A stretch of DNA of 64,000 nucleotides from Datnioides undecimradiatus. Lineage: Eukaryota > Chordata > Actinopteri > Lobotiformes > Datnioididae. The stretch's first letter is position 1, and each line of letters opens with the position of its first letter. Shown one piece after another: positions 37,233-49,594 of the stretch. The position numbers were made by a program, and so were the translations under genes. The stretch is taken from assembly GCA_008933995.1 (NCBI GenBank), contig WARS01000012.1:7635001-7699000 (forward strand). Reading direction: 5' to 3'. The notes under the pieces are model-generated. The model was not told the origin of the DNA and did no database searches. It saw only the letters and a program-made list of their open reading frames with translations.

Positions 37233-39229
37233 TTATTTTGTTTTGAGTTTCTTTGCTGGTGTCTGATCAGCATCGACATCTGAGCGCTTCTCCACCATGC
37301 TGCTGGTTTTTACATTCACGTCCTTTAGAAGTGGGAGCCGATGCTTTTGAGCTATGGTCATTGCCCACAAACATAGCTCCAGTCTTTGGGGCGTCCAGTC
37401 CTGCTGGGGACCCACTGAGAATGAGAGGGAAAGCCGGTCGTCAGAATCAAAGCAGGTTTGATGTGTTTTTTTTCCTTTTTTTTCCTAATCAACAGTAGTA
37501 GATCCTTGAAATTTTTATCTGAATTTATTTCAAATGTTAAATACAATCTAAACAAAAATAGATTAAAAATTATGTCTTCAACAATCTGATACCAAGATGG
37601 ACCAGTGCAGATGAACTTAAACCCAGCCTAATGACATCATTACCTCACCTTTGTTTAGCTTTTCAGTCCTCTCAACCATTTTGCCCAGGTAGAGAGCATA
37701 GTGCTTGGCTGTGTATTGGATGGGCTTCAGTCCTGGTACACTCTCCATAGCCTCATCAGACATGAATGCAGTCTGTTCTGGAGCTCCTGCCGCCAACACA
37801 GCTGGGGAAAATGGACAGTCAGCCCCAGGCCAAGCTGAATGTAGCCTCAAAGTGAATACAAACTATTTAAACAGAGAGCAGGGGGTCCCAACTGCTCTGT
37901 GCGCCAGCGTAAGGAGTGTACACATACTGAGAAGGCAATTACTATGTGCTTTAAGAGGATCACAGAGACGTTTTATCAGTATGAATTCTTGAGCTTTGAT
38001 CTATTTGCCTATATGCCGACGATATGCTAACCTGAAGCTGTGGCTGGGCCGACTCCTTTCAGGGAGCTAAGCTCTGCGATCGCTGCCTGCACATCAGGCA
38101 GGAGGCTGAAGGCCTTTCTGGAACATTTCTCCACAGTATCCTCACTGTTGGAAGCCACCAGCTGCTGCAGCCTCGGCCTGAACTTCCCTCTCTGCAGAAA
38201 AGCATACAGGGCCACTCAAGGACACAGCTGATGCACCGAGCGCTGGTAGACTGTTAGTGCCGCACTGTAGCTATACCATATGTTAAGAGTGTGTATTTAC
38301 TGCAGCAGTGTGACAACATCTTTTGTGTGGGTTGAGTTAAAGTTTCAGGATTATTAAGCTTTAGTGTCTAGACACTACTCACAGTGAGTTTCCACTCCAT
38401 CAACTTCACCAGCTCTGACAGAGTGACATGTTTGTCTGGTCGACCTGAAATAAGTGTTGGCAGCTCTTCCTGGTACCTGGACAGAGATACAAACAGTTTA
38501 GGATCACTTACCTTTAATATTATACTCCAAACAAGGATGACTGAGCTCAGTTTAGATAACGCATTCATTTAATAAGTATAGTCATATATGCACTTTTGTA
38601 TATTCACAGTCATAAAAAGACACGCTATAGACGTACTGTAACACCAGGAGGAGCAAAAGCAAGAGTTGTGGCAAAACAATCACCAACTTAACGCCCACTT
38701 ACGAGCTTTTTCACAGTCTTTCAACTTTATCATGTGGCCTTCATCAATAGAGAGTTTACATAGTTGTCATTATGATTTTATAAGCAAACCTGGACATGGA
38801 GTATTGTTGTGAATATATCAACTCCAAGTTCCTTGACAACTCAGCAAACCCTCTCTGATGATGAAGACATTGTGAAACAATTGAAAGCTCTAGAAAAGGC
38901 AAGTAAGTGGACCTTGAATTGAGTCTGGGTTTGGGTCAAATTGCTATTTCCAAACTCAAGAGCTGGTGACTTTTGAGTGACTCCTGACATAGTGGAAATC
39001 AGCAGACTAACCGATTTATGACACAGTGAGTGTCTACAGCTCTCCCTTATCCAATGAAATTGAGTGTGATTTTGTAACTGTTGCCGTGAGGAAAAGGGAT
39101 TTACCACTTGTCAAGGTTCAGCAGCTTTCCAGGTTTCTTGCCTTGGGCCTTGGCCTCCACTACATCCCAGTACTTCTCATACACACTCCTCCATGTGGCT
39201 GGGTCCTCACAAGCAAACAGATCACTCAT
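37233..39229 (-). CDS. Uncharacterised HhH-GPD-like protein, 237 residues
   Basis: Five coding exons: 39229-39105, 38476-38383, 38191-38032, 37801-37649 and 37414-37233. All junctions are GT-AG with matching phases, and the start is MSDLFACEDPATW. I do not recognise a named gene. Residues 114-132 form a helix-hairpin-helix with the core LKGVGPATAS, as in DNA-binding and repair proteins. Asp142 in MSDEAMESV follows at the spacing of the catalytic aspartate of HhH-GPD glycosylases (endonuclease III, MutY, OGG1). The lysine used by bifunctional glycosylases is replaced (GVGPAT), and no four-cysteine iron-sulfur cluster is seen at the C terminus. WKLTRGKFRPRL (70-81) looks like a conserved family block. 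The tail ends in PAKKLKTK, a possible nuclear localisation signal. A DNA base-recognition or glycosylase role is inference. A non-coding first exon is likely because an acceptor-like ctgtag precedes the start. Confidence 0.88.
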
Positions 39230-39449
39230 GGCAGCGGAGAGCTCACACCATCACCTACAGACACAAACAAAACAAAGTTTGCAAAGCCTCAGATTCTGTA
39301 AACAATAAATAGAATACCGCACTGCGCTAACAAACATGTCCTATTTTTACACTGCCTCGCCTTGAATCAACAAATATTGCTCTCACCTTCACTTCAAGGG
39401 CACCTGAAACAAAACAAGCCCACCAAGCAGCCAATAATCTCCAATAAAC

Positions 39450-39560
39450 TCGTGAATGAATTGTAGTTGCGTGACGACGCTTCCGTTATACCTCGATGTT
39501 CCCGCGAGATGATAGGACAACATAGTACTTCCGGTACCGCAAGCAGTGAGCAACAGCTTC
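39450..39560. promoter_or_regulatory. Probable bidirectional promoter (HhH gene / wdr24)
   Basis: This CpG-containing stretch lies upstream of both divergent genes. It holds an E2F-like ttcccgcg at about 39499-39507 and an ETS-type acttccgg at 39527-39534, both typical of TATA-less housekeeping promoters. No TATA box is seen. Transcription start sites are not defined. Confidence 0.5.
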
Positions 39561-40788
39561 AGAAGGTTTGTGCCCAGAAGTCCTTTCTTATTGACTTTGC
39601 ACAGAAACTGTAACACAATGGGACACCGCTCAGATAGTTCTCTAGTTGTTTGACATACTCGTAAAAGTTGTCTCGTGCACGTTTCCGTCCTTGCAAAAGT
39701 GTTCGGCAGCTAGCTTAGCCAGCTAGCATTAGCATCACATTCCAGGCATGTTTATGGTGCAAATACAGTGTGTGCAGAGAGTGGAGCTAAGTGTAGCAAC
39801 ACACGAGCAGCCAGGTGGAAAAGCTGACGGATAAACACAGCTCCAGTGTAACCCTGTCCTGAAGTAAAGCGAACCACAGCCCAAGCACGAAACCAAGGTT
39901 GTACTAGTTCTTAATGGATCTTTGTAGTCATTCTCAATCGTGTTTCTTGTGTGAGTAAGTCCTCTCACAGTCCCCCTTCAGTTTGTCTCTCATCATATCC
40001 TCACGTGAGCACAAAGCAGCTGTCAGCGTTAGAAGTTAATTAAGTTAATTAAGCTAACACTAGCACAACGTTGTGGACAGAGGAGTTAGAGGTAAACAAA
40101 CAGCTAGATGTAGATACAAATTCTCCACTGTCTAATGATAAAAGGTAATGAACAGTTTCAACAAGTAAATACTAATAATAGTTTGGCATATTTTTATATA
40201 TAACTTTGGAGTGAAAACAAGAAAACAAGATGTTAATGTGGCTAACTCTGCCAAGGTTTACATCATTCAGAGTTAGATTGCAGGTCTGTGTGACAAAAGT
40301 TCACACAACAACACTTCATGAAATGTGTTCATTTGATAGCAGATAGACATAATGGATATCTTCTAACTATAAACTCAGACTGTTTCACGCCATGTGTCTC
40401 TCACCAGCAAGGTGGCTCTCATGGGAGCACATGAAGAGGACTCTGTGCTGCTGCAGACATTGACAAGGCGTGTGGTAAGCACTGCACCTCTTTTTGGTCC
40501 AAAATGTTGAAATCAATATTAAATTGTGCTCTGATATGTTTGTTACAACACTGCCACCACTCCTGTGCTCCCCAACAAGTACTGTATAACTCTGACATCT
40601 TATTTTGTTTGAGTGCCACCTCCTGGTGGATAGATCAACTGCCTTAACATCATTTTATGTTTTGCTCATATGTCTTATATATATCAGTGCTGTAAAAGTA
40701 GGTATTGAATTTGCAGTTCATGTGATGCATCGTCTCACTTTAACTGTGTCTGAGCTCAACTACAATCAATGTTGTCTGCACCAGGAAC
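39561..40788 (+). other. wdr24 5' region with a possible non-coding exon
   Basis: The wdr24 start codon lies four bases after the acceptor at 40781-40784, so at least one upstream non-coding exon is expected. One candidate is 40408-40474, bounded by ctctcaccag and gtaagc. Nothing else is recognised in the interval. Confidence 0.45.
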
Positions 40789-43700
40789 ATGGAGAAGATG
40801 TCACGGGTTACCACAGCCCTCAGCAGCAGTGCCATCAGTGGCCGGACTATGTTCTGCCACTTGGACGCTCCTGCCAACGCTATCAGTGTGTGCCGTGATG
40901 CCACGCAGGTGGTGGTAGCTGGCCGTAACATCTTCAAGATCTATGCACTGGAGGAGGAGCAGTTTGTGGAGAAGCTGAATCTACGTGTCGGTCGCAAACC
41001 CTCTCTTAACTTCAGCTGTGCAGATGTAATGTGGCACCAGATGGAGGAGAACCTGCTGGCCACAGCTGCTACCAATGGGGCGGTGGTCACCTGGAACCTG
41101 GGAAAACCCTCTCGCAACAAGCAGGACCAGCTGTTTACTGAGCACAAACGCACTGTCAACAAGGTGTGCTTCCACCCTACAGAGGTTTACATGCTGCTAA
41201 GTGGCTCGCAGGACGGATTCATGAAGTGCTTCGATCTGCGCAAGAAGGAGTCTGTCAGCACTTTCTCAGGTAGAATATTGTGTGATAAACATGTTTCTAA
41301 CTATTAATTTCCCACAAATTAATTACAGCTTCTGACTTTGTTGCAAAATAACTTCACGTCTTTACAGTGTGGTTTACTGAAATCGTTCTATATTGTGTGA
41401 AACAGTTCCAACAGTAAACAAGAAAAAATAATGTGCCAGAGCAAAAGTAATGAAATCAAATCTGTAATGAAATCAAATCTGTGATTCTTAGGGCTTAAAT
41501 TTTCTTTCTTCTAGGTCAGTCAGAGAGTGTGAGGGACGTCCAGTTCAGCATGAAGGATTATTTCACTTTTGCTGCTTCCTTTGAGAATGGCAACGTCCAG
41601 CTGTGGGACATCAGGCGTCCGGACCGCTACGAGCGAATGTTCACCGCCCATACTGGTCCTGTGTTCTGCTGCGACTGGCACCCTGATGACAGGTAATGGA
41701 AAGTGACACAAACCAGGTGTGAAACTGAAGGGTTTCCGTTCCGAAGGTATCTTAGGTCACTCTATCACGTCTAGTTGGTATTACAATAGTTGTGAGAGTT
41801 TAGTGATTTATTCGCCAATAACCTATAACTTTTATTCCCATTTTAGGGGATGGCTGGCCACCGGAGGCAGGGACAAGATGGTGAAGGTGTGGGACATGAC
41901 CACTAACCGGGCCAAAGAAATCTATTGTGTCCAGACGATCGCCTCCGTGGCTCGGGTCAAGTGGAGGCCCGAGAGGAGGTTTCATTTAGCAACCTGTTCC
42001 ATGATGGTGGATCATAACATCTATGTGTGGGATGTCCGCAGACCTTTCATTCCCTTCGCCACCTTTGAGGAACACAAGGATGTGACCACTGGCATTGTGT
42101 GGCGCCATCAGCACGACCCCCATTTCCTGCTGTCTGGCTCTAAGGACAGCACACTCTACCAGCACATGTTCAAAGACGCCACTCGTCCGGTGGACAAGGC
42201 CAACCCTGAGGGTCTGTGCTTCGGACTGTTCGGTGACTTGGCCTTTGCAGCTAAGGAGAGTCTGATCAGCAGTGATGCCAACAGGAAGCCTTACCCTGGA
42301 GGCGACCGCCGCTACCCCATCTTTTTCTTTAAGAAGCCCGACCCAACAGAGCAGTTTGCCCACGTGTCTAGCGCCCTTAGTGTCTTCGAGACAGACTTGG
42401 ACAGTAACCGCATGGACTGGTTTGTTAAGACAGCACAACTCTACCTCCTCAGTGGAAAACCGTTTGCTGAGCTCTGTGATCACAATGCCAAGGTGGCCCA
42501 GGAGCTCAAAAGACCTCAGGTCAGACAGATCAATACATGAACAAACCTCTGCTAAGTGCTATATTCCTTTGTAAACCCAGCAGGGTTTTGAAGTTGTCAG
42601 TTTAAAATCATTGATATATTATAGAGATATTACTGCAAAACAATGACACAGACTTTACATTACTGGTTATTTCTCTTGAAAGTGATATAGTGCTTGTCAC
42701 TCTTTTGAAAAAGTAATTAACTAACTATTATTTTTATTATTTGTTAATCTACTGGTTAAGTTCTGAACAATCGTTCAGTCTAAAAATGTCAGTAAATTTC
42801 CCAGAGCCCATGTCTGATGTCTATTAAAACCCAAAGACGATGAGTACCACAATACAGTGAGAAAATACACAATACCACATTATCATCAGAGTTAGTAAAA
42901 GTAATAACAGCCTTTTTATTTTAGGGGGTTAAAGGGACGGCACAGTGAACAGAATCAATGATAAAAGATATTTGATGAATGTAACAAGCTGTAAGATCTG
43001 TAACTGTGATCTGATACTGAAATTGTTGCCGTGCTTCTCTAAAGAAAAACATGAAAGAGATCACGCTAACCCATCACTTTGTGACACTTTAATCATGTTT
43101 GTGTTTTCTTTCCATACAAAGGTTTCCACAACATGGACCATGTTGAGAATAATGTTCTCTGACCCAGCAAACCTCACAACACCCGGTCCAAACCACAACC
43201 TCATTAAACTGGGCACCTTGCCTTTGATGAACAGGTGAATAAGTTCTTTCATTGTGCCACTACACAACAGCAGTGCCAGTCGTTTACAGCCTGACATCTA
43301 ACACGGATGCACATTATGCTTTCAGTTTCAGCATGAAGGAAATGGGTTCAGGGATCGGCACAGAGAGCAGACTGGAGCGCAGTAAAGGTGAGAGCAGGCA
43401 GGACAACATCCACCTGGACCCTGGGAACTCGCACATCAGCAATAATAATGAAGGTGAGAGCAGCCATCTAAACTCTGAGAAACCAGTCTGGTTGTATGTA
43501 TGGTCTTCGTTTAATGTTCAAGACTCAAATTAATAAGCCATTCACTGAAATCCCCTTTAGAAAACGAGGAGACAGAAGGCAGCGAGGGCCAGGCGGAGTA
43601 TATGTTTGGAGACGCAGAGTTAGATGATGACGACCTCTACTCTATGGAGCATGACAACCAAACAGGTCAGTCACAGTCCCATCTCTGCGGAAATGAAAGA

Positions 43701-45406
43701 GTTGCTTACCTCAGTAACTGCTATTTATAACTGCCTCCGTGCTCAGCGCTCTTTTGTCTAATATTATCTCTCCTCCTTTTGTCATCACAGAAGAGCAGGA
43801 GTACACGCTGCCCCAGGAGGCTTTTCAGCTGCGCCACGAGATCATGGATAACCCGTCTGCTCCAGAGCACCTTCAGCAGGACAAGGCAGACTCCCCGCAT
43901 GTCAGCGGCAACGAGGCAGAGGTCACTTGTCTGACGCCCATCGAGTCCTTTTCACTCATCTCCATTTCTCAGCCGCTGTTCAGCCCACATCTACCTGCCA
44001 GCTTCTTCTGTCCCATCGTGCGCGAGATGCTTAGCTACTACGCCGAGCAGGGTGATGTGCAGATGGCCGTGTCTATGCTTATCGTCTTGGGTGACCGGAT
44101 CCGTAAAGAGATTGATGACCTTACACAGGTCTGAAGAACACTCGTGTCTTATTTAATTATTTATCACATGTGCGTTGAAATAGAGCAGTGTTCAATCAGA
44201 AACACTTTTCTTTTCTTGTTGGAAAAGGCATTAATGAAGAATCTATAGAGTCTCATTTTTAACTGAGCATATATTGTGAACAAATACAATATTTTGGGGT
44301 CGACGTATTTGAATAGACACATTCATCACGTCTTAAAATTTAAAAAGCCATAAAACTAAATAACGGCATTGCAGTATGGAAGAGCTCAGCAGACTGGATA
44401 GGAAACCCTGAACGAGTTGCATTTCCATTTCAGGAGCACTGGTACATGTCCTACATAGACCTGCTGCAGAGATTCGAGTTGTGGAACGTGTCCAATGAGG
44501 TCATCAAGCTGAGTACATGCAACGCCATCACCTGCCTGAACCAGGCGTCTACAACACTGCACATCAACTGCAGCAACTGCAAGCGGCCAATGAGCAACAA
44601 GGGCTGGATTTGTGACAGGTATAAACACTGCATCACATTGATACATCTTAACATGATCGTGCAACTGCTTGTAATCATTTTGTATGATTACTATAATGAA
44701 CTATTATATAGACCCTGCTGCTTGCCATCAGTTACTCTCACTCAGTTTGGTACTTTTCTTAAACTTCATCTATTTTAGTTGAAAGTAGTAGTTTTGTTGA
44801 AAAATAAGCAACTGTTGATTTAAGATTAATGCAGAAATACACAAATCATGTAATTCTTATGAAGAATATTCATAATTTTACTGTAATTCTAATAATGTGA
44901 CTGTACATTTAGAGTAAAGACTGGAAGCCTGATTCTGTCCAATGGCATCAAAATCCTCCCATTAAAACTCAATAATTAACAAGTTGTATCTCATTTATTT
45001 AATCTGCAAAAAAAAACCTTGTGGGTTAAAAAAAAAAAGACAAGTTGCTGTTTTAGTCGGGTGTGTACTTTGTTGGTCACACCAAAGCCAACCTGGTCTT
45101 TGCTGGTTGCCTAGTAACAGCTCCTAGCTGTTGGTATTTAGTGCTTCTCGTGGTCTTAGGCAGAACCTCTGCACAGTACACTGAGTGTTAATTTAATTCG
45201 GACATGAGCTGCCCTCTGACTCCTGCCTCTGCTCTAGGTGCCACCAGTGTGCCAGTGTATGTGCCGTGTGCCACCATGTGGTGAAAGGACTGTTTGTGTG
45301 GTGTCAGGGCTGCAGCCACGGCGGACATCTGGAGCACATTATGAACTGGCTCAAGAGCAGCGCCCACTGCCCTGCTGGCTGCGGTCACCTGTGTGAGTAC
45401 ACCTGA
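40789..45406 (+). CDS. wdr24: GATOR2 complex subunit WDR24
   Basis: Nine coding exons: 40789-41269, 41515-41692, 41847-42519, 43122-43234, 43326-43453, 43561-43665, 43791-44128, 44434-44618 and 45238-45406 (TGA). They encode 789 residues, close to the roughly 790 of human WDR24. GATOR2 acts at lysosomes and relieves GATOR1 inhibition of the Rag GTPases, so it promotes mTORC1 activation by amino acids. The N-terminal half is a WD40 propeller ([53 protein letters not shown]). An acidic linker follows (EETEGSEGQ). The helical part contains [20 protein letters not shown] and [17 protein letters not shown]. The C terminus is a zinc-binding RING-like domain with [31 protein letters not shown] and CPAGCGHLC. 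The start [11 protein letters not shown] matches human. Introns of about 600 bases at 42520-43121 and 44619-45237 hold nothing recognisable. Confidence 0.97.
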
Positions 45407-47993
45407 GCTCATCAGGACCACTGATCGCACAGTCGGTGCACTGTGGGAGTGGGAACCGATCCTCGCACCAGCCTGGATCTCACACACACAGCAAATGAGA
45501 TGTCTCTGTTCCTCCACATGGGCCTGCAGTCTTGTCACTTCGGAAAGGAGGACAGTTGTGTGTATTTGTTTGTGTGTGTGTGTGGATGTGTGCGTGCTTG
45601 ATGTAAGATTAATCAAATGTCTGATTGTGTCAAAAGGAGGGCGAGGTTTCTGAATGTGTTCTCCTGGACAGCCACACAAGAGCAAACACAATCACGTACA
45701 CACATATTTGTAATTGAAGAATTAAACCATCTGGTGAATTTGTATATAAGCAGATGTTACAAAAGATTTTCAGAGATTATAACAATATTTTTTGTGAATT
45801 CACACTTGCTGCATTTTACATTGTTTTTAAACCCCTCAGTAAAATCCTGAAGGCTATACAGGAACAATTGTCTTCTCATCATAAGTGGATTGTTAATGTT
45901 TGTAAATAATGCTTATTACTTACTATGAAGGATAATGTTGAATTAATTTATAAGAGAAATGGATCTCTATCCAAGCAATACATGTTGAATTAACACTTGA
46001 AGTTGTCTTGGACCAGCGAAGTCTGTATTGCTGCATTTAACAGTGAATAGCTTAACTCTCATGCTGTGCATCCACAATTGGAACTTGCTCTGAGCTTCAT
46101 AGATTCATTCAGCTGAACATATGCAATCCTCGCAGCTGCCCAGTACTTCCAGCCCGCTCATCTTGTCTGCTTTGCAGTTCCAGTGGAGCAGCCAGGATGA
46201 AAAAGTCTCGCTGGAGGGCACCTCAGTGAGGAGAGAACTCTACGTATTCATTTTTCTCTCTTTACTCTCATGGGCACAGAAATCCCACCTGGCAACCTGC
46301 CAATGTCTCTAGCCTCCAGTCCAGCAGCTAGACACAACGTGAGCAGCTCAGAATGACACTAATTTGCTTATCGTAGTTTTTATAGCTCACTGCTGATGAG
46401 ATAGACGACAGAGAGAAGCCAACAGAGACAACTGGTGCTCAGATAAACCTCAACAGAACAGCTTTGTCTCGGGTCACGTTTGACTGTTACTGTAAGAATC
46501 AATGTTACATCCCAGTACTGTATAGTGAGACCTCACTGTCAGTTTACTGGCAGACCTTCATGACAGGAGTGAGTTATCGACAAGATGTAGTGAACAGTTT
46601 ATCAGTCCAGTCTCAGCTCCTAACACACTGATTATGTTTCTTTGGCAAATTTACACTCTGGTTGCCAGTCAGCATCAGACGTGTTTGTCTTCCACTCCGT
46701 CTACTGTCAGATGTGTATTTCAGCAGCAGACAAGCACTACATATGATGGTCTTATGCCCCTCAACCTTAAGGTTTTAGTAAAATAAAATCCATTACATTC
46801 TGGCACACAAAACATATTTCTGCTGAAGTGATCATGATTTCTAGTAGTTCTCCATCTTTTGCATTAACAAATCTACAGATGTTGGGTCAGTCATTAGAGC
46901 AGATGTACAAAAGGTCATTGCTCATTTAAAGTCCTGCAGAGCTGAGGCTGGTGTACGTGGATCTCAGGCAGCAACTGTCATCACATCGACTTGCAACCAA
47001 GGCCATGGGCCATGAGGATTTTTACATGTACCCCGTATGTGGAGAGGCTGACTATCAGGAGGGGAATCCCCAATCCTGAGGCTCGGTGTGTGTGTGTGTC
47101 TGAGCCACCTGATCAGATCTGGACAAGCCCTGCAGTGTCTGTCAATCAGTCACACTTTGAGGTTTGAGAAGAAACCACAAAACGGAGTTAAACAAAATAG
47201 AGGCACAACATATTAGTAATGCCCAAATTTGAGACGAGACCATTTTCTTTTTCCTTCCACATTCAGTCTGAATCCATCAGCACCATGAGGTCATGGTTAA
47301 ATTTACACTTTAACTGCTGCATCTCAAAAAGCTGAAAAATTTGGGAAGTTTTGGGAAAGTTGATCCTGATCAGCTTTTTAATATGAAGCGAGACTGAAAT
47401 ACAGTGAAATCTAGTTTGTTATGCACCGGTTGTTAATTTTGTTGACACTGGCCTCTGAAATCTTCTACACAACTGATCGGTAAAAGATTTTGGAGAATTT
47501 TAGGTTGAAGTCAGATTCAGGAAGTTGACACAGTGAATCCACTGAATGATAACTAAGCATTTGATTGCACTACTGAGTAAGATCTGAAACTGTAATGCTG
47601 CATACGTGTGCTTTGAAAAAGCTAAAAATGAGTGACTTCTGTTTTCTAATTTAATTCTCTGGAGCCACGTGTAAATGTTGACAGCATTACAGTAGAAGAC
47701 AACTCACCTGCTGGAACGTAATATGTTGCTGTAACTGACTGACAGGTTTCACACATTTCTCTTGTCCTAAGCTTTTAAAAATGCAGCACTTGCATTCAGC
47801 AGGACATGATTTTCAAACACAGCATACAAATAAGATATCGTCCAAATAAAGTACAGCTCTGCAGAGCTTCTTTAAACTACTTTAACCTCAGCTACTTTTA
47901 TGAAAGGTACCTCTTGGTTGGTGGCATGAACTTAATTCAAACCACATTTCATTCAGGAAGAGAGTACAGTTAATTAAGAAACATTTCACAGTA
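45407..47993 (+). other. wdr24 3' UTR and interval before anks3
   Basis: No coding exon is supported. The 3' UTR probably reaches the AATAAA at 46782-46787. A short (TG)n tract lies near 45570. The interval separates the convergent wdr24 and anks3 transcripts. Confidence 0.6.
46782..46787 (+). terminator. Candidate wdr24 polyadenylation signal
   Basis: AATAAA about 1.4 kb after the wdr24 stop, within AT-rich sequence. Its use is inferred only. Confidence 0.4.
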
Positions 47994-48330
47994 TTACAGC
48001 ATCTGATCCACGATCAGTCCATCATCCTCCCTGTGCACTTTCACAACCCAGCCACAGGAGTCCAGTAAACACCAGCACAAGCATGTGAGGGCCAGATAGC
48101 CTTCCTGCTTGTTTGTCATTTCCCTGCAGTAGCTGCCGTTGCCCTTGGCCTTGTCCACATCTGGCAAGCTCTGGTCCATCAGCCAATCCCAGAGGAGCAG
48201 CAGGTCAGCTGCTTCACTCCCTCAGCCGTTCTGGTCCGGTAGGACCGGGCTCGTCTTTGGCCTTCTCCCATGTCAGTGAGATTGTTCAGGGTGGTTGATC
48301 ACCCTCTGTCAAATATTGGCAAAAGCCTCT
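47994..48330 (-). pseudogene. Frame-broken coding-like remnant downstream of anks3
   Basis: The minus frame 48221-47994 is open for 75 codons and reads like protein (LLLWDWLMDQSLPD, YLALTCLCWCLLDSCGW, DDGLIVDQML, then stop). The coding-like pattern continues upstream only if the frame is changed near 48216 and again near 48268, passing through EKAKDEPGPTGPERLRE. A donor-like GAAG|GTAAGA ten bases after the anks3 stop and an acceptor-like site near 48328 would place it in the terminal anks3 exon. I recognise no family. It may be a decayed gene or former C-terminal exon, an assembly indel, or chance. Confidence 0.3.
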
Positions 48331-48433
48331 TTAAAGGAAAGAGGAAAAGTTATTTTCTCCTGTTTTAGCAGCTGTAGAGTCTTCCAGCACTTGAGACCAT
48401 CTAAAGTCTCTTTAAAGTTCTTACCTTCAGAGG

Positions 48434-49536
48434 TTAAGGCCGTTCCCAGCTATCTGAGACTTTTTCCGGGGCACTAAGTCGCCTCAGACTCTGAAGCACC
48501 GTTTGCAGGGTCCCCACTGTGACGATGAAACCAGACACCAGCATTAGACTCCTGATGACACAAAACCACTTTAATCACCCAGCATTACAACATCTTACCT
48601 AGTTCTTCTTCATGGGAATCCAGCTCCTTTATCAGCTCCACAACGTTGCAGCGTGTTGTGCTGTCCCCAGCTGCAAGGAATAGAAAAAATCATTTTATTC
48701 AACTCATAAAATGTCAAAGGTGTTTCCCAGCACGACTCACCAATTAAACTCACCTTTAACACCGGTGTCACCCTCTGTTTTACCCTCCATGCTGTTATTC
48801 CCATCAGTAGAGAAAAGGGAGAGCAGTTCAGCGCAGCGTGCCCTGCACTCTGCCAGTGTGGCACTCATATTCTGGGCAAGCCTATGGTCCTCCACCAGCT
48901 CAGCATGGACCCGCCTCCATGCCATTTTGTCTTCCATGAGACATCCCTCCATCACAGTACGCAGCTCCTTCTCCTGCGACACCTGGCTCTGCAGGCTCTC
49001 AACCTCCTCACAGCGCTAGAGAGGGAGAGACTCACTCAGTTGAATGTAAGTAAAAGGGTTTTAGTTCAGAAAATTGAAATACTCTCATGGCAGTGAGTTT
49101 GTCCTCTCTAGTTACCTTGTGTAGCTGAATGGCCATTTCCTGCATCTCAGCCTCTAGCTGGTCGGCATAAGCTTGTTCCAGAGCGTCGCTGGGAGGTCGA
49201 GCACTGCTGTGCCACCTTGCAATAGCTGAGGTCATCTTACGTTTGGGTCCAAACAATCTGTAGAGCAAGGATGGATTCAGCTTTTCATAGCATAATAAAA
49301 CAAACCCTGTTGGGGTAAATGTGAAAGGGGAGCTTGAAGTCTCTTACGTGATTCCTATTTCTTTGAGATCATTTTCGGTCAGGGTGAGAAATATCCGCAA
49401 ATCAATGTCTTGCTCCTCAAGTAAAGGGAGATACTTAGAGAAGCCAATTTGTTCCAAGAATTCTGCCAGATCCTACAAGAACAAAAGATTTTAGGGTGGA
49501 TCAAGAACCCAAGACAGTCCAGGAACTGGCCATGAG

Positions 49537-49594
<58 letters not shown>

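Noticed and set aside
41986-42483. 165-codon frame antisense to wdr24 exon 3
   Set aside because: It is a shadow of a well-supported WD40 coding exon.
45188-45691. 167-codon frame antisense to the last wdr24 exon and 3' UTR
   Set aside because: It is a shadow of the zinc-binding C terminus extended into repeat-like CA sequence.
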